The notes beneath the pieces were generated by a model. That model was not told the origin of the DNA and ran no database searches. It saw only the letters and a list, made by a program, of their open reading frames with translations. A DNA stretch of 64,000 bases, taken from the NCBI GenBank assembly GCA_013398615.1, contig VZSR01003807.1, positions 23,091,409-23,155,408 on the forward strand. The letters run 5' to 3'. The stretch comes from Brachypodius melanocephalos. Its lineage: Eukaryota > Chordata > Aves > Passeriformes > Pycnonotidae. The position numbers and the translations under genes were made by a program. Below are positions 25,912-35,590 of the stretch, piece after piece (position 1 is the first letter of the stretch; each line of letters starts with the position of its first letter).

Positions 25912-28900
25912 AATACAGAAAAAAGCCTATATTTTTATTTGATTTTGTTTCTCAATTAATTTTACATCTCAACTATTAGGGAAATGAGATGTGAAAATAT
26001 TTCTGTACTGTGCGTTAGCACATTCTTAGTCTAGCTGACACTGTCGTCAGGCTACATTTATCTGGCTTTTTTCTACCAGATGAATTAAAAAAACCCTGTG
26101 CAATATTAATCCTCTCTTTTTTTCTTTTCCCATTAATAGAAAATATTTAAACACATTAAAAAGACAAATTTCAGTGTGGAATGTCAACAGTGAGTGTCAG
26201 GGTGTCATAAACTGTCAGTAACCCAAGAGGCTAAGCAGTACATCACTGAGATTCAGAAATGTCTCAGAATTTGCAAAATACTCTGTCACATTACAAATGT
26301 GTTCCCTCTGCACAGTTTAGAGGACTGGCTCACTGATCTGTGTGTCACACCTGAGACAATAGGATTCTAATTTTAACCTTGCATCAATTTCACCTTACTG
26401 TAGTTGCAAAGACTCCAGTAGAGTTATTTCCTAAGTACACATGTGCAGCTGAACCAATGCACACAGCTCTCTACTATCACTGCAGGAGCTCATCCTCATT
26501 ATCACCCACATTTCTTCTCCACTGTCTCATTGTACCCAAGAGTCTCCTCTGTTTCTTTTGTATTTCAACCTCTCTGGAACAGACTGCTTATTTATACTTT
26601 TCCAGTCATTGTTTCTGGACATTTCTGTAAAGTGAATCTGAAATAATAATAAGTATTCAGAAAGTGTCTAGACAAGGTAGAAGCAATTACTGAACCAAGG
26701 CCCTTCTATAATCATGTACTGCCTACCAATTGCATAAAAATCATCCATTCACTGGAACCTCTTCTTTTTATTTTTCAATCATGCGAGAGGTTTGTTGTCA
26801 GAGGTAATGACAGCAGCTGATCGCCATCTAATCCATAGGATCATTTTGCAATTTATTCTCATGCCTGTAACATACCCAGGCAGTCCATCTCAATCAGAGC
26901 ATAACAAAATGCAGTATCCCTTCAGTGTCCTCAGTCTTTGTGCAGCTTTCTTTGACTGACCCTCAACCCACACTTAGCTCTCTTCACTTCTGAGTGTACT
27001 CACTGACAGCAGAGAAGGAAATTCTGGCATGCCTTCCAGGTCATCCAAACTGTTGGATGCTTACTTTCAATATTTTGCTGCAATATCTAGTGCTTCCATT
27101 TTTCAGAATTTGTTTTAGAAAAATGGATCATCTTTCAGAGATCTCTGAATAGACTAAAGAAAAAAAATCAAAATTCTATTTTGGGATTCAAGGTTTTTTG
27201 CATTTGTTCTCATTTTGTATCAAAAAAGCTTGAGATACTTAATGATGTTTTCAGATTTCCCATCATCCAGGTAGAGCCTAGAGATGAAAATCCCCACCAG
27301 AGAAAGGCAATATCAATATTCAAGGTTCTTTAAGGTACAACTAGAAAACAACCTTTCCACATATTCATTTGTATGTGAAAAATCAGCTTGAATTTTGAAT
27401 GCTAATTGGCACCACCTATCTAGGTATAGGTCTGCTGGGGTGTCTGAAACTAAATTTTTGAAACTCTTCAAGTATGAAGCAGAAGACTGCTACTTGGTAT
27501 ATGCAACTCATGTGGCTAGTTGCAAATTTGGATGATACTCAGACTGAACAAAGTGGCATATTCTGAATCCTCCCTCTAATAGGAAAACATGAGGCAGAAT
27601 CACAAATTAGAAGGATAATCATGTGTTGTTCTTACACAAATAAGGTATTTAGACTTGAAAAATGGGAGACTTGGGGACCAGCAAAGAAGAGCTGGGGCCA
27701 AAAATAGGTGGTCTCGTGGAAGAGAAGGGAACTGGAAAGCAGCATAGTAAAATCTCTCTTCAGTCCGCAAACAAACTCCAGCATCTGGGTCCCCCACAGA
27801 TTGTGGTTCAGTCTGCCTCACCTGTGACAACTCTCTACCGGGCTGTCCTTATTTGCTTTCATCTACTTTTGTCTTTCTTCCTACCCCTCAGCTAAGTTAC
27901 ATATTAAAACCCTCCATTTCAAGACTCTCCATCTCCTGCAAAGCATTTGTCAAAAAAAAATCCTGACTAATTAGAGGAGGCAGTGAGTCGTAGAAATTCT
28001 TTAATTTCCAAAATGAATTCAGAAATTTGTGCTTACTAGCTTCTGTCTTCTCTCTATTTGGATCTGTTGCTTGCTAATTGTTTCCTAGGAGCCCTGAATG
28101 ACTGTAACAAAGGCAGCACTTATTTCTCCTGAGTTTTAGGCCCACACACTTCATTGTTTCACTATAATAGGCTTACTATGTTCTTCTTCAAAAAAGTGAT
28201 CATACAATACTACCTGTAAGCAATCACCTTTCAGGTGCTGTAGTTGCTATTATTTTCCTCTTTAGGAATTGAACTGTGTGAATAATGTCAAGAGGAAAGA
28301 GTCTATTCAAATTGTTAAATAAAATTAGCTAACTTGACAGTTCATAAATGTAGAGAAACCTGGGGAAAAATGAAAAACCACAAGCAAGCAAAACAGTAGC
28401 TTGTTAATCTGGAAAGAATTTTGTCCAGTACAAGCAAGACATGTACTTACAGACATTTTATCAAAAAAAAAACCCCAAAACATAAATCTAAATTAATCCA
28501 AATCATGTAAACCTGATTTAACTGTACCATTTCTTTCCAAGAGAGCATTTTTTTTTACCTACCCAGCTGTCTGTCAATCCTAGCCTTTCGAAACTTTGAC
28601 TGGCAAAAAAGCTACCAGACTTTGAAACATGGAAAAATCTTAAAAACCATGCTTGCCACAATTAAAAAAAAAAAAAAATCATAATTTGAAATGTTTTGTA
28701 TCCTGATTTTTAACAATATGCAATGTTATGAGATTTAATTTTTAGTAAATTGCATAGATAACTCTTCCGCAAATTGTTGCTTAATTAACCTCTTCCAGAT
28801 ATCTTTAAAGCTGGACAAAGAATTTTAAAGAATGGAAATTCCAGTAGAAATTTGGATTCTGTTATCTCAAACTGCTGGCAAATTTTAATTTCATTTCATC

Positions 28901-29289
28901 TATTCCTTTCAAGTGAGAGGCCTATTGTCAAAATTGGTTTGTTAATAGTAGCAATTGGTGATATTTCCTGCTATTCTTCAATAGTTCAGTAGTTCAAACG
29001 TTCTCAGAGGAAGATATTCCTGTTTTGAGTCCATGGTTTGTAGAGTCCTGGGAAGGATTTGAGCAAAGCTTTTGCTCCACCTTCCTCTCAGTCAGATGTG
29101 TGGCCCACTCAGATGCTTCAGAATCAGATCTGTGCTCAGACTCACAAGTTGAAATCTTTTCACTTTTCATATTGAAAATGTAAATAGTCAGAAGTTGATA
29201 AAACCAGTAGCTGGATCGATTGCCCTTTCCCACCACCCATGCAAAACAGGACTATCTGCCAAGGACTAATTGCTGAGGACTCCTAAAGT
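25912..29289. other. Unique DNA, no gene recognised
   Basis: No gene or interspersed repeat recognised. A-runs at about 27951-27960 and 28663-28677. Open frames at 26379-26646, 27600-27895 and 28994-29236 are short and unrecognised. Confidence 0.55.
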
Positions 29290-29920
29290 ATCCAGGAAGG
29301 CTGGATGTTCTTCAAGAAGGAAATCCTGAAGGAGCAGGAGCATCTGTGCTCGTGTGGCAAAAGATGAGCCATCAGGGGAGAAAACTGGCTGTGCTGAACA
29401 GAAAGATTTGACTGGATCTCAGAGGAAAAAAGGACAGTGATGATCTTTGGAAGGAGGGGCGGGCAATTTAGGATGTTGAGGAGTTATGCAGCAGAAAAAG
29501 AGAAAGACCAAAGACTGACTTGAATTTAATCTGGTTACTGCTGCAAAAGACAATTAGACCATTTTTAAAAATGCATTAGCAATTAAGGAAGGCTAAAGAG
29601 GTTCTTGGTGCTCTGCTGGATTCATGGAGACACAGAGTGACAAAGGATCATGAAAAGGCAGAGATATTTAATGCCTTCATTGCCACAGTCTTTAATAGCA
29701 AGACCAGTAGTTCTTTGGGAGCTCAGTCCCCTTGGTTGGAAGATGGGATGTGGATCAGAATGAAACCCCAATAATCCAAAGGGAAATATCAGCAACCTGC
29801 TACACCACTTAGACACACACAAATCTGTGGAGTGGGATGGCATTCACCCTAAGGTTCTGAGGGAGCTGGCAGAAGTGTTCACTGAGACACTTCGAATCAT
29901 TTACCAGCAGTGCTAGTTGA
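29290..29920 (+). mobile_element. CR1 LINE internal fragment (linker to early RT)
   Basis: A plus-strand CR1 piece from a more 5' part of ORF2 than the other copies. Marker stretches are GAAGGCTGGATGTTCTTC at the left; a region resembling the segment between endonuclease and RT (AGAGAAAGACCAAAG, AATCTGGTTACTGCTGC); then GCCTTCATTGCCACAGTC, TTTAATAGCAAGACCAG and TGCTACACCACTTAGACACA; and GGCATTCACCCTAAGG with TGAGGGAGCTGGCAGAAGTG, corresponding to the protein block D-G-I-H-P-x-V-L-R-E-L-A-E-V of CR1 RT. Stops and frameshifts are present. Both ends are truncated, and no CR1 3' terminus follows at about 29920, so this is an old fragment whose 3' part was lost or separated. Confidence 0.85.
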
Positions 29921-31356
29921 ACTCTTGTAATAGATATCCTTACTTTAATCATTCTCTAGAAAACTTTTGCTGAGTTAAGGTTTCCTCCAAAACTGTTTTT
30001 AAACAAGTTAATACATATTACCTAACCTTGATTTTTCTGACCCAGTTAGATTACGCTTATCATCAGTTCCTATACTAATTTTACATTTGGCCATTAAAGT
30101 CACTGTTAGAAACTCATCTTCAAGGACAAATTAGGAAATTATTCAAGAAAGAGATGCACACATATTTCCTTGTCTTCTAGCTTCTTTCACCTTCATTAGA
30201 CAAAATAGACCAGCAGAAACTTCTTTCTTCCTTCTCTTCCAGTGTCATTTCTTCAGGTTGTCATTTCCCTAACATGTTGAATCTACCTAAGACTTGGCCT
30301 TTTTTTCTTTTGAGTGTTTTCTTGTTCTCCAAAGCTTTTTTCCTCTGAAGAGCTGAAGTACTCTTACTACCTTCCCTAGTTCTTCTAGCTGCTTTAAGTA
30401 TGTACTTTCTTTGGAGATGTCTGCACTCTTCAAAATATTAAAACTGTTTTTGGAGAGAGTCTTTGTTCAGCATTCCATAAAAACTCGAGGCCCTCTTGCA
30501 AATATTTAAATATATTAATTGTTAAATTAATTATCTGTTAAATCCAATTAAATTAATTAACTGTTAAAGTCTGTTAAATCCTCAAGTGTTCTTGCAAAAA
30601 TTTGTATTTTTTACCATACAATAAAATATTCTTTTAAGAATTAAACTTTATCAGAAAATTTAAAAAAAAGAATATAACATTTAAAAAATAATAGTTTACT
30701 TCCATTTGAAAGAAAGACATGATAAAATACTCCCACCAATCTTTTTTTTTTCTCCTAACCCAGACTGATGGTCCAATCCAGAAGTATTCCATGGATTCAA
30801 AGACAGAGCTCTTCTCCTGATTAATTTGAAAGCACTGATCAAAAAAAAAGAAAGTTTCACTTCTAAACCTAAAGCCTTTCAGGCTCCCCAGAGTCTTGTT
30901 CACACGTACAATAAAACACAAACTGTGCATTGTATGCTGAGTTTATGCACAACCTGCTCCTGTGATAGTAAAATCTTGATGGATTACCAATGTAGGGAAT
31001 TTGTATGAGAATCTATGAAGTGGTGTTTTGTAAAGTAAAACAGTGGCTACTAAAATTAAGAATTCAAGTACATAATAGTTGGTATTTTACCTGAGGAAAT
31101 AATTTCCAAAAAATTGTATGAAGTTGCACAGCTTAGAGTGGGCTTTAAAATTTAGTTATCCCTCAAACACTCTCCATGCTTAGGTATGTCCTTTGGAATT
31201 CTGAGTGATTTTAAATATTAGAAAGGTATTATTGGCTGTGCCAAATAAAGGAAATAAGGAACCCGCTGTGGTACAACCAGAAGGCAAGTCTCACTTGATT
31301 TGAAAATAAATCAGAGCTTGAAGAAAATAGAGAAATATGTAAAGAGTCTGGCTAAT
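29921..31356. other. Unique AT-rich DNA, no gene recognised
   Basis: Contains short local repeats of TTAATT and CTGTTAAATCC at about 30500-30585. A/T homopolymers explain the Phe/Lys-rich open frames at 30634-30930 and 30826-31008. Confidence 0.55.
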
Positions 31357-31508
31357 AAATCACTGAATCAAAGAATATTTGGAGTTGCAAGGAATCCACA
31401 AGGATCACTGGGTCCAACTCGTAAGTGAATTTTCTTCGTAGGGATTCAATCCATTACTCTGGCATTAGTATCATGCTCTTACCCACTGAGCTAAATGAGC
31501 TAGAAAAT
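31357..31508 (-). mobile_element. tRNA-Ile-derived SINE with CR1-like tail (TguSINE1-like)
   Basis: Read on the minus strand, the head (about 31505 to 31437) is a decayed tRNA. TAGCTCAGTGGG at 31493-31482 matches the RNA polymerase III A-box consensus exactly. GGATTGAATCC at 31452-31442 is a B-box with two changes from GGTTCGAATCC. The anticodon position reads AAT (31466-31464), as in tRNA-Ile. The body then continues into GAGTTGGACCC, GGATTCCTTGCAACTCC and a degenerate ATTCTTTGATTC end, which is the 3' end shared with CR1 LINEs. A tRNA-Ile head joined to a CR1 tail is the published architecture of the songbird SINE TguSINE1, thought to be mobilised by CR1 machinery. Loss of acceptor-stem pairing and anticodon-loop bases excludes a working tRNA gene. 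Exact family membership needs alignment. Confidence 0.82.
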
Positions 31509-32329
31509 CCAATTTTATTTATTTTTTAAGTAAAAGCATTTATAATAGTCAGAATACCTAGAACAAAATGGACCTTTCATCTTGAAATCATAGCAAGCTT
31601 TTTGCATCAGCTCCTTTGAAATGGTTCTCCCTCGTCTTTACACAGGTGGACTGATGTTAACACAGGAAGGCTTGTGGGATTTTCTTCCTTGCTTTTATCT
31701 ATTTAGAAAGTTTTCAGTCCACAGCCTAAGAAAGTTTTGAGAACATATTTTTCTGTCCTTGCTTGCCTCAGTTATGATGATATCAAAGCCAGCATTCAAA
31801 ATTATGGTAGAAAAGTCTGGAGTGTATTAGATTGATACTTTTTATAGCTGCCCTTCCTCTTCTTCATTGTTTTTACTTCTCTTCTTCAGCAACTTATTAT
31901 GTAGCCTCAACACACAGGGCTGTCCTCTAACAGAGGTGATAGAAAATATTGCAGTGATAAAAAGCTTGCCAGAAAACACAGTCAACCACATGCACATCTT
32001 GCCAACAAGAATCTTATACCTGCTTCAGGGCTTCCTGGTATCACAACATACTGATCAAAAGGGTCCCCAGACCAATTTCATATGTGATGAATTTTGAATG
32101 TCCATTGAAATGAACCCATTGTTTTCTGTGCTACTAAGGCAAAAAACAGAGTCAATAACCATAGCTGTCTGCCAAGGACACCAAAGAAATCTTTTAAATA
32201 TTTTCAGGGGAAAAAAAAAGATATTTGGGCAAATTAAAAAGAAATGTATTTTAGAAAAAAACATCAAGTCCTATGCAATGCAATTACTAGCTCTATATCA
32301 AAGAGATGAATTAAAATTCAATTAAGGAA
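31509..32329. other. Unique DNA, no gene recognised
   Basis: No repeat recognised. The open frames at 31867-32097 and 32098-32325 (plus) and 32055-32267 (minus) are short, overlapping and unrecognised. Confidence 0.5.
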
Positions 32330-32720
32330 TCAAATTACTTTTTAGCAAATTACAAGGGGTTAGGATTTCTGTTAAAAGTCATTACAGACTGTTAGCAATT
32401 AATTTATGTCATTTAGTATTGACATGTAATTAAGTTCAGAAAGTAACTTTTATTTCCAGTGGAAGAGCTTTCCTGATTATGTCATGAAACTTAATCAGGT
32501 AGAGGAGCCACAAAGGCATTCCCTCCCTCTCTTAACAAGCAGCAATCTATATTGTCTGCATTTGACAGGGAATGGTTTATATCTATGTAGTTAAACCAAT
32601 TACATATCTTGTCTTTAATTTATGAAAGCATGCTTTTGGTTGTATAATTTCTTCCAATAAAAATTCTATCAAACTTAATTACAGGTTAGAAATAGATGCA
32701 TGAAACTGAATAGGTAGACA
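32330..32720. promoter_or_regulatory. Candidate conserved non-coding block with TAATCA dyad
   Basis: What is seen: CCTGATTA at 32472-32479 and its exact reverse complement TAATCAGG at 32492-32499 with a 12-base spacer, flanked by many AATTA/TAAT cores (around 32395-32440 and 32595-32685). No repeat family or coding frame accounts for it. TAAT is the established homeodomain core, and paired cores can bind dimers. A regulatory role is inference only, since AT-rich DNA contains TAAT often. Confidence 0.2.
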
Positions 32721-32937
32721 TGAGTTCTGAAACAAATATGAAGCAATTTTTACTTACACTGAAATAACTGTCCAAGCTAAACATTAAACATTTTATTAAT
32801 TTCTTAGTTCTAGTCTATTTTATATTTTGAACTGGAGAAAATGTGTTGTTAACCAGTATATTTGTAGCATCTTATATTTTCCTACTTCCAAATGATTATT
32901 TTCAAAAACTGTTGCCAAAATTGATTGTTGATTATGG

Positions 32938-33300
32938 CAGAAAAGACCCTGAGGTCTTGGAGGTTAACCAGGCAATCATGAGAGAGCAGTGTACCTTCCT
33001 GGCAAAGCCCCTTCTCCTCTACTCAATTCTAGTGAGGCACTGACTAAGTTCAGGGCTCCCCAGTACAAAAGACAGAGACATACTGGAGAAGGTGAGTGAG
33101 CCCAGCACTGGGCCAGAGATGATTAAGAGACCTCTCATATGGGAAGAGGTAAAGAGATGCAACTGTTTAGCCTGGAGAAGGGAAAGTTTAGGGGGAATCT
33201 TACTCATATGCACAAATGCAAGATGAGTGGGTGTATAGAAGACAGAACCAGATTTTCCTCAGCAGTGACCAGTAAAAGAAAATAACAAAATTAATAATAA
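32938..33300 (+). mobile_element. Old CR1 copy, left part, interrupted by a second CR1
   Basis: Diverged plus-strand CR1: GACCCTGAGGTCTTGGAGG, GCAGTGTACCTTCCTGGC, CCTTCTCCTCTACTCAATTC then TAGTGAGGCAC, and GCAACTGTTTAGCCTGGAGAA (ORF2 C-terminal block L-F-S-L-E), ending with CCTCAGCAGTGACCAGTAAAAG. In the CR1 family the next expected sequence is an AGAGGCAACGGGCAAAAAC-like stretch. That stretch appears instead at about 33810, after an inserted minus-strand CR1. This part is therefore the upstream portion of one element split by a later insertion. It is dead and carries many substitutions and indels. Confidence 0.75.
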
Positions 33301-33302
33301 CA

Positions 33303-33809
33303 TCATAGAATCATAGAATCATAGAACAGTTTGGGCTGGAAGGATCAGTGAAAAGGATCCATGAAGGGTCGCTCATCTAGTCCAACCCTCCTGCAACGAA
33401 CAGGAACATCTTCAACTATATCAGGTAGCTCAGAGTCCTGTCCAACCTTGAGGGTGTACAGGAGAAGAGTAACTACAATTTCTCTGGAAAACCTATTCCA
33501 TTGTTTTACCACCCTCACAGTAAGTTGTTTTGTTTTTTTCCTTATATCTAATCTAAACATCTCCAGCTCTCTCAGCATTTCAATGTAGGAAGGATGTCCC
33601 ATCCCTCTGATCATTTTTGTGGTTGTTCTCTGGACCTGGGGATCCCAGAGCTAGATGAAGCCCTCCAGCTGTGACCTCAGGAAAGTGGAGTAATGAGGGA
33701 GAATCCCCTTCCTCAACCTTCTTGGCATTCCTTTGTTATAGCTCAGGATATAGTTGAATTTCTGAGGTGTGGGTGTACATTGCTAGATCATGTCCAGATT
33801 TCATCCACT
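33303..33809 (-). mobile_element. CR1 LINE copy inserted into the older CR1
   Basis: A minus-strand CR1 beginning at its 3' end with three TCATAGAA-type octamers (33303-33325). The minus frame 33614-33345 gives MIRGMGHPSYIEMLRELEMF joined directly to RLDIRKK and VRVVKQWNRFSREIV. The normal ORF2 C-terminus has a further block between these (the S-L-E-K...F-Q-Y-L-K-G...G-F-K-L part, about 60 residues), so this copy carries an internal in-frame deletion. The right edge, TCATGTCCAGATTTCATCC at about 33790-33808, is the 5' truncation. It interrupts another CR1, so it inserted later than that one. Confidence 0.85.
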
Positions 33810-34056
33810 AAGAGGTAACGAGCAAAAGTCAAAAGGTAGAAAATTACATCTGTGCACAAGAAAAACTTTTTGATTGTGAGCATGGTTGATCAATAGCATG
33901 GGTTCTCCAGGGATGCAGTGGATTCTCTCTCCATCCTTGGAGACATTCAAAACCCAAATGAACATGATTCTGCGCATCATGTGTTCTGAGCAGGGACAGC
34001 GGGATAGATGATCTCCACAGTTCCCTTTCAACCTCTACTACTTTGTGATTCTGCAA
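33810..34056 (+). mobile_element. Old CR1 copy, right part (3' end)
   Basis: Continuation of the interrupted plus-strand CR1: AGAGGTAACGAGCAAAAG, ACATCTGTGCACAAGAAAAA, GGTTCTCCAGGGATGCAGTGG, CCTTGGAGACATTCAAAACC, GATGATCTCCACAG and TTCCCTTTCAACCTC, closing with CTTTGTGATTCTGC, the degenerate 3' octamer, at about 34043-34056. Placing it next to the part ending at 33300 restores the usual order of CR1 3' sequence. Confidence 0.78.
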
Positions 34057-35352
34057 ATAAAAGTAATTTCCAGTGTCTGAGCACAGTCAGTGGAGACTAT
34101 TATGATCTTTGCTATTGATCCCAAAAGAGCGTGGTCAGACTTAATGGATGGGTTGGTGGCCTTGTAATACAATGGGCTTAATGTAGTGAATTCAAAGTTA
34201 CAGAACCACACTGCTGTGCTTAATTATTTTGTTGCCTTAAAGGTCAATACAAAAATGGTCTGGAATGGTGAGAAAAACTTACTTCAGATTGCAAATGATA
34301 GCTGTGAGCTAACAGCCATGGGGCTGACCTGTCTGAACAAATGGAAAGATAATTATTTGTCAGAAGTTCCATATGTGAATTAACCTTGATACAAAATGAA
34401 TGACACATACCTGAATTTACAGGAAACAGAACATTAGATTCACGATATTGAGTTCTTGCAGCTGACTTTTCTAATATCTATTTCTCAGTTAAGAAAAAGA
34501 AAGTCTCTCTTTTAAAGGAAAAAGCTTTCTTCTTTCTAAGACATTTTTCTTCTTTAAGGCAAGGGGAGCTTTCAGCATGAAAACTACCCTAAAAGGCTAT
34601 GACTGCTAAGATCCATTTGTTTTGCTTGCTTCAAACTTACATTGCATGAAAATGAGATGGCTAAATGCAGAGGTTTAATGTGTTTCATATTTTTTTTGCA
34701 GCGAAGGATTCAGAGTCCAGAAGAACGTGAGCGTATTACAGAATGCAGCACTGACAAGTACAGCCTTTTTATTCGTTACCCATTGCATTATCCTGTAAAA
34801 TCTCTCTTTTCTCCTATCCCCTGTCCCTCTCCCCCACCTCAAAAATCTTGATCAAGGTCAGACTGATATGAGTGGATTAAGGCTTAGCATTAAATCAGAG
34901 TCATCCATCTCTCTTGGGATTCAATGTGCCTACATTTAATTTACCATACAATCCTGAGTAACACTTTTAAACAGCAGTCCACTTCTCTTGCTTCTAAACA
35001 TCTGACATTTCTGAATTTATGATATTTTTTGCTACATCATTTGGCTTTTTTTTTTTTTTCTTAAGAGAAGATTTATTTGCTGACCCAGAAATTTAGGGGC
35101 TTTTTTCCACAGAGTGGTACATATGCAAGGAGGTACATTTAAAGTGTTTACTCTTAGTATGTCTACTACTAGTAACAGCAAAACAACAAGTTTTGAAGAT
35201 TTTGAAACTAACCTTCTGAGAATAATCTTGTAAGAAATTTAATAGTACACTTTTGCAAGATGTCTACCCTAGATTTTCAACAAAGTAAACCTCAGACCAT
35301 TATACTGAGCATATGAGTGTAAAACAGTAACTCTCAGCAAAAAGGATTACAA
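34057..35352. other. Unique DNA with one weak exon-like signal
   Basis: No repeat recognised. A strong-looking polypyrimidine acceptor (TTTTTTTTGCAG ending at 34701) precedes a short CpG-containing open stretch, discussed as a finding. T-rich run at about 35048-35061. Confidence 0.5.
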
Positions 35353-35590
35353 CTCATAGATTCACAGAATCGTTTTGTTTGGAAAAGACCTTTGAGATCA
35401 TCAAGTCCAACCTATGACCTAACACCACCTTGTCAACTAGACCAGTCTTTTTTTAAACATCTCCAGGGACAGTGACTCCACCACATCCCTGGGCAGTTCC
35501 CAATCACCCTTTCTGCGAAGAACTTCCTAAACTTCTGTCACAGCTTAAGACTGTGTCATCTCATCCTCTTGCTGGAATGCCTGGGAGAAT
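35353..35590 (-). mobile_element. Short CR1 LINE 3' fragment
   Basis: Minus-strand CR1 tail: TCATAGATTCACAGAATCG at the left edge, then GGAAAAGACCTTTGAGATCA, TCAAGTCCAACC, CTCCAGGGACAGTGACTCC, CATCCCTGGGCAG and TCATCTCATCCTCTTGC. This belongs to the CR1 branch with the AAGACCTTTGAGATCATCAAG type of 3' end, a different subfamily from the copies at 3.4, 46.6 and 50.8 kb. It is truncated at about 35590. Confidence 0.85.

Noticed and set aside
31437..31505. Functional tRNA-Ile gene
   Set aside because: A- and B-box remnants are present, but acceptor-stem pairing and anticodon-loop bases are lost and the sequence runs into a CR1-type tail, so it is a SINE.
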